64,000 nucleotides of DNA from DATJGR01 sp041739525 (lineage in GTDB: Bacteria > Pseudomonadota > Gammaproteobacteria > Pseudomonadales > Azotimanducaceae). The notes below the pieces were generated by a model. It made no database searches. It had not been told where the DNA came from and worked only from the letters and a program-made list of their open reading frames with translations. Every line of letters starts with the position of its first letter. Position 1 is the first letter of the stretch. The stretch spans positions 29,968 to 93,967 of the forward strand of contig JBGSNQ010000006.1 in assembly GCA_041739525.1 (NCBI GenBank). Direction: 5' to 3'. This document shows positions 57,004-64,000 of the stretch, piece after piece. The translations under genes were made by a program, and so were the position numbers.

Positions 57004-59250
57004 GTGTCCGAGTGGAAGTCGACCGCCTGCATCCTGTGTGAGTGCAACTGCGGCATTGAAGTCCGGCTTGGCGGCGAGGATGGACGCCAACTTGTCAAAG
57101 TGCACGGCGACGACGCGCACCCGGTTTCCCGAGGCTACGTGTGCGAGAAGCCTGCGCGCCTCGACTACTACCAGAACGGCCCGCATCGTTTGACGAAGCC
57201 GCTGCGCCGGCGCGATGACGGCAGCTTCGAAGAGATCGATTGGGACACGGCGATCCGCGAAGTAGCTGCACGCTTTGCCGCGGTCCGCGACGAGCACGGT
57301 GGCGAATCGATCTTCTACTACGGCGGCGGAGGCCAGGGTAACCACCTGCCCAACATCTACGGCGGCGCGACACGTGCACTCCTTGGGTCCGTGCATAGTG
57401 CGAGCGCGCTCTCGCAGGAGAAGACCGGCGAGTTCTGGGTTGCAAACAAGATGGTCGGCGGCTACTCGCGCGGCGACTTCGAACACTGCGAGGTGGGGCT
57501 GTTCATCGGCAAGAACCCGTGGTTCTCGCATGGCATTCCGCGCGCCCGCGCAACCCTGCGTGAAATCGCGAGAGATCCGAACCGCTGCTTGATCGTGATC
57601 GATCCACGCCGCACTGAGACGGCGGAGCTCGCTGACATCCACCTTCAGGTACGCCCTGGCGGTGATGCGTTCCTGCTCGCCGCCATGATCGGCGTGATCG
57701 TTCAGGAGGGTCTCTACAAGCGCGCCTGGCTGGCGGAGCACGCAGACGGGCTCGAAGACTTACTGCCGCATCTGGCGAGGCTCGACGTCTCCCTTCATGC
57801 CGCGAAGAGCGGCGTCCCCGAGGAGCAGGTGCGCGATACGGCGCGCCGCATCGCAGGTGCTGCGAGTCTGGCCACGTTCGAGGACCTCGGCGTGCAGATG
57901 AACCGGCACTCCACGCTGGTCTCGTACCTGCACAAGTTGCTCGTGCTTTTGACCGGGAATTTTGGAAAGAAGGGCGCGGGTTATAGGCCGAGCTCACTCG
58001 TCGCACGAGCCTTTGGCGGTGAAGAGCGCGGCACGACGCCCGTGACCGGATCGAAGATCATCGGCGGACTCACGCCTTGCAACGTGGTGCCGGAGGAGAT
58101 CCTGACCGATCATCCGCGGCGTTTCCGCGCGATGCTGGTCGAGAGTGGCAATCCTGCGCATTCCATCGCTGACCGCGTTCGCATGCAGGAAGCGCTCGCG
58201 GCGCTCGAGCTCGTGGTGGTCATCGACGTCGCTTTCACCGAAACGGCGCGACTCGCTCACTACGTGCTGCCGGTTGCGAGTCAATTCGAGAAGGCCGAAG
58301 CGACCTTCTTCAACTTCGAATTCCCCAACAACTACTTTCATCTGCGCAAGGCACTGATGCCGCCTCTACCGGGGCTTTTCTCGGAGGCCGAGTTGCACGC
58401 GCGGCTGGCCGAAGCGCTCGGCGCGCTCCCCAACGACGCAATCGAGGCGCTGCGCGAAGCCTGGCTCGACAGCCGCATTGCATTTCGAGCGCAGTTCTTC
58501 GAGCTCATCGCCAGGGACAGACGGCTCGCCGCGGTAGCGCCGCTGCTGCTCTATCGCGCGATAGGCGATCTACTCCCGGAGGGTCTCGCCGAGGGTGCGG
58601 GCGTTTGGTGGATCTGCCAGTCGGCTGCGCCGAGAATCGAGGCCTCGCTTGCGCGTGCCGGCTTCATCGGATCGCCACCCGAAGCAGCCGACGCGCTCTT
58701 CGACGCACTACTCAGCAGTAAGAGTGCGGTCATCTTCGCGGTCGACGAGTGGGAAGAGAGCTTCGCGCGCGTGCGCACGCCGAACGGGCGGATTCAGCTC
58801 GCGGTCCCGGAGCTCTTCGACGAGCTCGACGGGCTCGCATCCGAAACAGAGCCGAAGAGCGCGGAATTCCCCTTAGTGTTGTCGGCCGGCGAGCGGCGCT
58901 CGTTCACCGCCAACACGATCTTCCGGAACCCGGACTGGCGGAGAAAGGACCGTGACGGTGCGCTGCGCATGCATCCGGACGACGCGATGCGGGTCGGCGT
59001 GCTCAACGGCGGACGCGTGCGGCTCTCGACTCGGCGGGGTACCGCGGAGGTCTCCGTGGAAGTATCCGACCGCATGCTGCCCGGACACATCAGCCTGCCG
59101 ACCGGGTTCGGCCTCGATTTCCCGGATGCAAACGGCAAGCAGGTGGCGACCGGCATCGCTCCGAATGACCTCACGCGCGCCGAGGATCGGGATTGGATTG
59201 CAGGCACGCCCTGGCACAAACACACGCCGGCGCGCGTGGAGGCGTTGTGA
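57004..59250 (+). CDS. Molybdopterin oxidoreductase (DMSO reductase superfamily)
   Basis: A 748-residue enzyme starting at GTG 57004. The [4Fe-4S] ligands are Cys9, Cys12, Cys16 and Cys47 (CILCECNC and GYVCEKPARL), with Lys49 in the usual electron path. Bis-MGD domains follow: IDWDTAIREVAARF, VGLFIGKNPWFSHGIPRAR, IVIDPRRTETAELAD and the terminal GHISLPTGFGLDFPDANG. Where the Mo-ligating Cys, Sec, Ser or Asp would fall the sequence reads SALSQEKTGEFW (residues 133-144), without Cys or Sec. No Tat signal, so it is cytoplasmic. FdxA is encoded two genes later as a likely electron partner. Confidence 0.9.
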   Translation: MSEWKSTACILCECNCGIEVRLGGEDGRQLVKVHGDDAHPVSRGYVCEKPARLDYYQNGPHRLTKPLRRRDDGSFEEIDWDTAIREVAARFAAVRDEHGGESIFYYGGGGQGNHLPNIYGGATRALLGSVHSASALSQEKTGEFWVANKMVGGYSRGDFEHCEVGLFIGKNPWFSHGIPRARATLREIARDPNRCLIVIDPRRTETAELADIHLQVRPGGDAFLLAAMIGVIVQEGLYKRAWLAEHADGLEDLLPHLARLDVSLHAAKSGVPEEQVRDTARRIAGAASLATFEDLGVQMNRHSTLVSYLHKLLVLLTGNFGKKGAGYRPSSLVARAFGGEERGTTPVTGSKIIGGLTPCNVVPEEILTDHPRRFRAMLVESGNPAHSIADRVRMQEALAALELVVVIDVAFTETARLAHYVLPVASQFEKAEATFFNFEFPNNYFHLRKALMPPLPGLFSEAELHARLAEALGALPNDAIEALREAWLDSRIAFRAQFFELIARDRRLAAVAPLLLYRAIGDLLPEGLAEGAGVWWICQSAAPRIEASLARAGFIGSPPEAADALFDALLSSKSAVIFAVDEWEESFARVRTPNGRIQLAVPELFDELDGLASETEPKSAEFPLVLSAGERRSFTANTIFRNPDWRRKDRDGALRMHPDDAMRVGVLNGGRVRLSTRRGTAEVSVEVSDRMLPGHISLPTGFGLDFPDANGKQVATGIAPNDLTRAEDRDWIAGTPWHKHTPARVEAL

Positions 59251-59254
59251 CGGA

Positions 59255-59611
59255 ATGAAGATCCGCATTCTCAACGACGCAGTGCGGCTTCGCCTGGAGC
59301 GAGATGAGGTCGATGCGATCCGTTTGGGTAAACCCGTCGAAGCGTCGACGCACTTTGTGGACGCGCAGGTATTCCGATACTGCCTGCGCGTTGGCGATGT
59401 AGCTTCGGTGGAATCCAGCTTCCGAGACAATCGATTGACGGTTGTCCTGCCGGCGCAGCTTGCAACGCAGTGGGCAGCCGACGAGACCGCGGTATCGATC
59501 GCTGGCAAACACGGCCCCGCTTCTGTGCTGGTCGAGAAGGACTTCGAATGTCTGGATCCCCGGGCAGGGGAGGACCAGAGCAACCGCTTCCGAAACCCCA
59601 AAGCCGACTGA
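59255..59611 (+). CDS. DUF7009-type small protein
   Basis: A 118-residue protein: MKIRILNDAVRLRLERDEVD, GKPVEASTHFVDAQVFRYCL, SFRDNRLTVVLPAQLATQWA and a C-terminal LVEKDFECLDPRAGEDQSNR. The pattern matches a conserved small family (DUF7009) of unknown function that I recognise by sequence habit. It begins 4 bases after the molybdoenzyme and 21 bases ahead of fdxA. It could be an assembly or insertion factor for the molybdoenzyme, but nothing proves this. Confidence 0.7.
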   Translation: MKIRILNDAVRLRLERDEVDAIRLGKPVEASTHFVDAQVFRYCLRVGDVASVESSFRDNRLTVVLPAQLATQWAADETAVSIAGKHGPASVLVEKDFECLDPRAGEDQSNRFRNPKAD

Positions 59612-59632
59612 CGCGAGAGACCGTGAACTGAG

Positions 59633-59956
59633 ATGACATTCGTCGTTGGCGAAAACTGCTTCAAATGCAAACACACGGATTGCGTGGAAGTCTGCCCGGT
59701 AGACTGCTTCTACGAAGGGCCGAACATGCTCGTCATTGACCCGAACGAGTGCATCGACTGCGCGCTTTGCGAGCCCGAGTGTCCGGTGGATGCAATCTTT
59801 TCGGAAGACGAACTCCCACAAGAGCAGAAGGACTTTCTCGGGCTCAATACCGAGTTCGCGAAGATCTGGCCCAACATCACACAGAAGCAGGAGCCTCCTC
59901 CGGACGCCGAGGAATGGGACGGCAAGCCGAACAAGCGCGAGTTGCTCGAACGCTGA
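59633..59956 (+). CDS. fdxA: 7Fe ferredoxin (FdxA type)
   Basis: A 107-residue [3Fe-4S][4Fe-4S] ferredoxin very close to Azotobacter vinelandii ferredoxin I. TFVVGENCFKCKHTDCVEVC, then PVDCFYEGPNMLVIDPNEC, CIDCALCEPECPVDAIFSED supply the cluster ligands, and the tail FAKIWPNITQK is diagnostic. It carries electrons at low potential; placed after a molybdoenzyme it may exchange electrons with it. The next gene begins 33 bases on. Confidence 0.95.
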   Translation: MTFVVGENCFKCKHTDCVEVCPVDCFYEGPNMLVIDPNECIDCALCEPECPVDAIFSEDELPQEQKDFLGLNTEFAKIWPNITQKQEPPPDAEEWDGKPNKRELLER

Positions 59957-59989
59957 CGAGGGTGAAGACTCGAGCGAAGGAGATACGAC

Positions 59990-61192
59990 GTGGTGCGCAA
60001 TGAACAATCGCGTTCCCCAATGAACATCGAGCATGTAGACAAAGTTCATGGCGACGCCATGGTGATCGACGCCCATGCAGACATCGAAGTGCCGGGCAGA
60101 GAATCGCCTTATGTCGGGCCTGATGGTCGTTCCAGAGTTGCCCCGGACAAGATGTCACGAGGCGGCATGGACGGCGTGGTGCTGTCCGTCGCGACAGGGC
60201 CGGGGCCGCGGACGACCGAAGGCTACGCGAAGGCCAGACGAATCGCCGACAGAAAGCTGGCGGCCGCTCGTCAACTGATCGCCGATCCAGCCAACAATCT
60301 AGTAATGGCGCGTACCGCCGCCGATGCCGACGAAGCAAAGGTGCAGGGCAAACGCTCGATATTCCTGAGCTTTCAGAATACGCAGATCATCGGCACGGAC
60401 CTCACCGCCCTGGATGAGTTTCGCGAAGCCGGTGTCACAGTCTTTGCCCTGAACCACATCGGACACAACGACTGCGCCGATTCATCGCGGCCCAACTTCA
60501 TTGCCGCCACCGGCAAGCACGAGCCCGAAGAGGAGCACGGCGGGTTGTCGCCGCTCGGACGCAAGGCGATACGTCGCATCAACGAACTGGGCGGACTTGT
60601 CGATGTCTCCCAATCATCGCTGAGTGCTACGTTGCAGACCGTTGAACTGTCCAGCGCGCCGGTGATCGCCAGCCACTCCAACGTGCGCGCTTTGTGCGAC
60701 GTCAGCCGCAACCTGTCCGATGCTGAAATCGACGCCATTGCTGCACGGGGTGGTGTGATTCATGTGTCACCTTTCCGGGGCTATCTGTTCGATACCACCA
60801 ACCAGCACCTGGTAGACGATATTCGCAACGCCCGCTTGCGTGCAGGTCTACCGGAGAAGTACCTGTATCCATTTGAACTGTACTGGGAAATCAAAGACCC
60901 GGATGAGCAGGCGGCATTCCGCGACACCATCAGTGGCCTGCTCGGCCCGGGTTCGTTGGACAGCCTCATGAATCACATCGACTACATCGTGGAGCGCGTG
61001 GGTGTGGAGCACGTTGGCATCGGCACTGACTTCAATCATGGTGGCGGCATGCGTGGCTTCGATGAAGCGAGCGATGCTCCCAATGTCACCGCTGCACTGC
61101 TCGCGCGAGGTTATTCACCGGACGCGATCGACAAGATCTGGGGGCGCAACTTTCTGCGCGCACTCACCGCCGCCCAGGCGGGTAGCGTCTAG
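59990..61192 (+). CDS. Membrane-dipeptidase-type (peptidase M19) zinc hydrolase
   Basis: A 400-residue enzyme. GTG 59990 has an AAGGAG site 7 bases upstream; ATG 60020 is a second choice. The metal-binding motifs are IDAHADIE (His-x-Asp near residue 28), LTxLDEFREAGVTVFALNHIGHN, APVIASHSNVRALCDVSRNLSD with the conserved His, and VGIGTDFNHGG. No signal peptide or anchor, so it is cytoplasmic. Renal-dipeptidase-like proteins cleave dipeptides, beta-lactams or D-amino acyl compounds. It may process a peptide-like product of this cluster. Confidence 0.87.
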   Translation: MVRNEQSRSPMNIEHVDKVHGDAMVIDAHADIEVPGRESPYVGPDGRSRVAPDKMSRGGMDGVVLSVATGPGPRTTEGYAKARRIADRKLAAARQLIADPANNLVMARTAADADEAKVQGKRSIFLSFQNTQIIGTDLTALDEFREAGVTVFALNHIGHNDCADSSRPNFIAATGKHEPEEEHGGLSPLGRKAIRRINELGGLVDVSQSSLSATLQTVELSSAPVIASHSNVRALCDVSRNLSDAEIDAIAARGGVIHVSPFRGYLFDTTNQHLVDDIRNARLRAGLPEKYLYPFELYWEIKDPDEQAAFRDTISGLLGPGSLDSLMNHIDYIVERVGVEHVGIGTDFNHGGGMRGFDEASDAPNVTAALLARGYSPDAIDKIWGRNFLRALTAAQAGSV

Positions 61193-61194
61193 AT

Positions 61195-61890
61195 ATGGCA
61201 CGAGAGGTGGCCCTTGTCGTCGGGGTCGGCCAGGCCACCGGTCAGGCGGTGTGCCGGCAGTGGTCTGATCGCTACAAACTGATCCTCATTGCTCGCTCGA
61301 AAGAGTTCATCAGGGCGCTCGCGGACGAACTACCGGATGCTCACGCACTGCCCTGCGACGTTGCCGATCGCGATGCCTGGGGGGCCACATTGCGTCACAT
61401 CCGGGACGAGTTTGGCCTACCGAAGCGCATCCTCATCAACACCGAGGCCGCCGTCTGGGGCGAATACAACACGCTGTCGCTGGATCAGCTGGACAACAGT
61501 TTCGACGTCAACGCCATCAGTCTGCTGCAACTGGTGCAAACGCTATTCCCGAACCAGGACAGAATTCCCGCGGGCACCCGGATCATGATCAGCAGCTCGC
61601 CCGCGGCCTATCATCCGCCCGCACGATTCCTAGGGCTGGCACCCAGCCGGGTTGCACAACGTGTGATAGCCGAACTGCTGCATGAAAAGCTCGCGCATCA
61701 TGGCCTCGCCTTTTCGGTGTTCTCCATCAATGGCGCCATCGACGAACCGAAGATGCGCGCGATATACGCAGACAAGCCCACGTCATTCTTCATTCAGCCC
61801 ACCGACATCGCGAGCGCGATGGTGAGCCTCTTCGACAGTGACGATTTCAAGCTCGTCGCGGAAATACGCGGCGAGTCGTCGTTTGCCTAA
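61195..61890 (+). CDS. SDR-fold protein lacking both catalytic Tyr and Lys
   Basis: A 231-residue paralogue of the SDR-like protein at 55820 (same length; FFIQPTDIASAMVSLFDSDD tail). The nucleotide loop is VGVGQATG. At the Tyr-x3-Lys motif the sequence is LAPSR (near residue 150), so Tyr becomes Leu and Lys becomes Arg, and a classical SDR reaction is not possible. It starts 2 bases after the dipeptidase. Together the two Tyr-less proteins flank the molybdoenzyme block and might form a heteromer. Confidence 0.78.
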   Translation: MAREVALVVGVGQATGQAVCRQWSDRYKLILIARSKEFIRALADELPDAHALPCDVADRDAWGATLRHIRDEFGLPKRILINTEAAVWGEYNTLSLDQLDNSFDVNAISLLQLVQTLFPNQDRIPAGTRIMISSSPAAYHPPARFLGLAPSRVAQRVIAELLHEKLAHHGLAFSVFSINGAIDEPKMRAIYADKPTSFFIQPTDIASAMVSLFDSDDFKLVAEIRGESSFA

Positions 61891-61920
61891 CGATGCCGAC
61901 ACACGGAACTTCAGCGCGCC

Positions 61921-62781
61921 TTACAGCAGTATGAAACTGCGAATCGCCTCGAACGCCGCGGGGTCGTCACGGAATGCGCCGTGGCCGGCATTGGCGAAGC
62001 GCTCGAAGCGCACCCACTGGCTTCGAATGGCTGCAGCGATGTCTTCCTGACACTCGATCGGCGTGATCGGGTCTTCGTCGCCCCCCAACACGAGCGTTGG
62101 GCAGCGGATACGTGCCAGGTCTGCGATCATGTCGAATGACCAGATTTCGCCGCCGGAGCGGAAGAACTGCAGTGTTACGTCCATGGCCATCACGGCTCTG
62201 GCGGTAGCGTCCGGGTCGGGCGCAGGCGTGGTGTTGTAGGCGGGCATCGCCTTTGCCAACCAGCGCCCCGCGAATTCGGCCGAATCGAACCCGTTCGTGT
62301 ACATCTGGCGCGCCATTGCACCGACTTCCGCGCCGCCGCGCTGGGTGAATTTCGCGATGCTCTGTTCAGCCCGGCGCCGCATGTTCGCCGCGGTACTCGA
62401 GAGGATCAGTTTTCCCGGATGCTCCGGATGCCGTGTGGCATACGCCATCGCGACCATGCCGCCGAACGACTGGCCCATCACGATCGGCTTCTCGATTTCG
62501 AGAGCGCGGCAGAACTCGGCGATGTCGTCGCCCCATTGCGGCAGGTTCCAGCGTTCGCGCGGTTCACGGTCGCTGCGTCCGTTACCACGGTGATCGAGAT
62601 AAACGACCTGCGCGATGTCGCTGAACCGGGAGAACGCCGGCTTGAAACCGGAGTGATCGAATCCCGGTCCGCCGTGCAGCAACAGCAGGGTCGGCTTCTC
62701 GCGCATCTTCGTCCCGTCGGGAACGAACTTTGCTCCTTCCACATCGAAGAAAATCTTCGAGCCGTTCACTTCGATTCTCAT
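61921..62781 (-). CDS. Proline iminopeptidase-like alpha/beta hydrolase
   Basis: A 286-residue hydrolase from the ATG at 62781. LLLLHGGPGFDHSGF is the HGGPG oxyanion motif, GQSFGG carries the nucleophile Ser (about residue 112), the acid Asp is in LGGDEDPITP (near 230) and His in FANAGHGAF. HGGPG-type enzymes include proline iminopeptidases and many small-molecule esterases. It begins one base after the interrupted GST gene, forming one transcript with it. Confidence 0.9.
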   Translation of the reverse strand: MRIEVNGSKIFFDVEGAKFVPDGTKMREKPTLLLLHGGPGFDHSGFKPAFSRFSDIAQVVYLDHRGNGRSDREPRERWNLPQWGDDIAEFCRALEIEKPIVMGQSFGGMVAMAYATRHPEHPGKLILSSTAANMRRRAEQSIAKFTQRGGAEVGAMARQMYTNGFDSAEFAGRWLAKAMPAYNTTPAPDPDATARAVMAMDVTLQFFRSGGEIWSFDMIADLARIRCPTLVLGGDEDPITPIECQEDIAAAIRSQWVRFERFANAGHGAFRDDPAAFEAIRSFILL

Positions 62782-62782
62782 G

Positions 62783-63505
62783 TCAGCGCCTCGTGTCGTA
62801 TTGGCGGTCGCCGAACAGTACGGAGCGGTGTTCGTCGCCGAATCCGTCCATGCCGCCCGCGATCGTCTGCTTCTGCACCTTGTCGTCCATGAACGCCATG
62901 CCGGTTCGAACGGCGTCGCGCGCGAGCAGCTGATTCTTCCAGCGACGCAGATACGACAGGTCGGTGTCCCGCGACAGCGCCATCGATGCAACGTAGGGCA
63001 GCAATGCGATGTCGGCGATGGAGTACTCGTCGGCGAAGAACTCGTGGTGTTCGAGGTGCGCATTCATGATGCGCATCTGCCGGTCGATCTCGTTCCGGTA
63101 ACGCGCGATGCCGTACGGATAACGGTGCTCTTCCCTGGCATAGAACGCGAAGTGGGCGTACTGGCCCGCGTACGGCCCCTGATTCGCCACCTGGAAGAAC
63201 AGCCACTTCAACGTCTCGACGCGCCTGCGTGCATCCGTTGGCATCAGCTGCCTGCACTTCTCCGCGAGATAGATCAGGATCGCGCCCGATTCTCACACGT
63301 TGATCGGTGCGCCATCGGGGCCATCGGGATCGATGAGCACCGGATGCTTGTTGTTCGGGTTGAGCGCGAGGAAGTCCGGCGCCAGCTGGTCGCCCGCGAG
63401 AATGTCGATGAACGTCGTGTCGTACGCGAGGCCGCACTCGTGCAGCATGATCGCCACTTTGCGGCCGTTAGGCGTTGGACCCGATAACAGATGCAACGGC
63501 CTCAT
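62783..63505 (-). pseudogene. Glutathione S-transferase (YghU/YfcG-like) interrupted by an in-frame TGA
   Basis: The first 70 codons (MRPLHLLSGPTPNGRKVAIM, LNPNNKHPVLIDPDG, PINV) and the rest (ESGAILIYLAEK, ALKWLFFQVANQGPYAGQYA, LEHHEFFADEYSIADIAL) make one complete GST of about 240 residues in a single frame, broken only by TGA at 63293-63295. The stop falls between PINV and ESGAIL, inside the glutathione-binding motif where the family usually has Phe or Trp. A TGG to TGA change would explain it. The gene overlaps the methyltransferase by 4 bases (ATGA). An internal ATG at 63244 could still yield the C-terminal domain only. Confidence 0.85.
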
Positions 63506-64000
63506 GTCGGCTTCGCCATGACGAAGAACTGGTAGCCGAAGTAGGCGGAAAACTCCCGGTAGGCCGCTACCTCGTCTTCCGCGCTCTGCAACACGGCTGC
63601 TGCTGCGGCATCACCGGGATATTTCCCGCGCAGCTGCCGGGTACGTGCTTCCAGCGGTCCGTAGTAGTGATCCCACCACGCCGCTTCCGGCAGCACGAAG
63701 TCCCCCAACAGTTTCAATCCGGCGCGCCCGATGATGGCGCGGCAACCGGCCACGTCGGTCATTGCGGGATAGGGCTCCCAATTGCGGCGCACCGACTGCG
63801 GGGGGTTGGGCTTGAGCCACACCGGTTCGGTCAGCGCGATGCGCCCGCCGGGCGTAAGCAACGGCGCCCATGCGGCGAGTGCGTTCGGAACACCCATCAC
63901 GTAGGCAGCGCCCTCGCACCACAGCACGTCGATGCTGCCGGGCTCGAACGGCAGCGCGCGCATGTCGCCGAAGCGTGCTTCGATGCGCGCGCCGAGGCCT
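63502..64000 (-). CDS. SAM-dependent methyltransferase, C-terminal part (cut by window edge)
   Basis: The frame runs open off the right end. The visible 166 codons contain ARFGDMRALPFEPGSIDVLW, matching motif II/post-I of class I methyltransferases, LAAWAPLLTPGGRIALTEPVW (motif III, the GG loop), and a C-terminal WWDHYYGPLEART segment for substrate binding. The SAM-binding motif I lies beyond the edge. It is the first known gene of the minus-strand run with the GST and hydrolase genes. Confidence 0.85.
   Translation of the reverse strand, partial: GLGARIEARFGDMRALPFEPGSIDVLWCEGAAYVMGVPNALAAWAPLLTPGGRIALTEPVWLKPNPPQSVRRNWEPYPAMTDVAGCRAIIGRAGLKLLGDFVLPEAAWWDHYYGPLEARTRQLRGKYPGDAAAAAVLQSAEDEVAAYREFSAYFGYQFFVMAKPT

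Noticed and set aside
63293..63295. TGA read as selenocysteine in the GST
   Set aside because: The residue at this place in the family is aromatic, not Cys; I saw no convincing SECIS-like hairpin right after it. A point mutation is simpler.
1..64000. tRNA, rRNA, CRISPR, insertion sequence or prophage
   Set aside because: I found no tRNA-like or rRNA-like sequence, no regularly spaced repeat array, and no transposase, integrase or phage structural gene.

Overview
The window is GC-rich (by eye a little over 60 percent), densely coding chromosomal DNA with no gap above 300 bases and no rRNA, tRNA, CRISPR array, insertion sequence or phage genes that I could recognise. GlmS, SlyX, an Azotobacter-type 7Fe ferredoxin and a complete CecR-YbhGFSR-like transport operon point to a gammaproteobacterium. 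The many CoA-transferases, SCP2-like, thiolase-like, DUF35, MaoC-like, luciferase-like and amidohydrolase genes suggest an environmental heterotroph living on lipids, steroids or other hydrophobic carbon. The lineage (Nevskiales/Steroidobacterales-like) is a guess.

Layout. 1-2.5 kb: end of glmS, a zinc-ribbon protein, a CBS-ACT protein. 2.5-6.2 kb (minus): an operon of two diiron (ferritin-like) paralogues, two SCP2-like proteins, an FmdB zinc ribbon and slyX. 6.3-8.8 kb: two coupled family III CoA-transferases. 8.8-14.4 kb: TetR regulator, HlyD adaptor, double ABC ATPase and two permeases. 14.5-17.6 kb: thiolase-like/DUF35 pair facing two hot-dog-fold proteins and a PHP phosphoesterase. 17.7-20.7 kb: ferredoxin, hydrolase, a truncated sigma-factor remnant, its likely anti-sigma partner and a double-PDZ protein. 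20.7-33.8 kb: mixed catabolic genes (CoA-transferases, SDR, TauD dioxygenase, epoxide hydrolase, sulfotransferase, luciferase-like oxidoreductase, ADC-like protein, aminoglycoside-phosphotransferase-like protein) and a HigBA-like toxin-antitoxin pair whose toxin is frameshifted. 34-41 kb (minus): adenosine-deaminase-like protein, two amidohydrolases, a serine hydrolase and a GPH transporter. 41-46 kb: PQQ dehydrogenase, TetR regulator with two palindromic operators, and an operon of small enzymes. 46-50.6 kb: envelope-type genes (LamG lipoprotein, GMC oxidoreductase, glycosyltransferase). 50.7-64 kb: acyl-CoA carboxylase subunit, MFS transporter, GST, and an HxlR-headed group with a molybdopterin oxidoreductase, FdxA, a dipeptidase and two SDR-like proteins lacking the catalytic Tyr, then a hydrolase, a GST interrupted by an in-frame TGA, and a methyltransferase running off the end.

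The strongest candidate for an undescribed system is the 2.6-6.2 kb operon. One diiron protein keeps all six expected metal ligands. Its adjacent paralogue has lost five of them, and two SCP2-like lipid-binding proteins follow within a few bases. This looks like a hetero-oligomeric oxygenase acting on a lipid handed over by dedicated carriers. Also notable are a thiolase-like protein without a nucleophilic Cys paired with DUF35 (Ltp2-aldolase-like), the Tyr-less SDR pair flanking an unusual molybdoenzyme, and three recently broken genes (toxin, sigma factor, GST).
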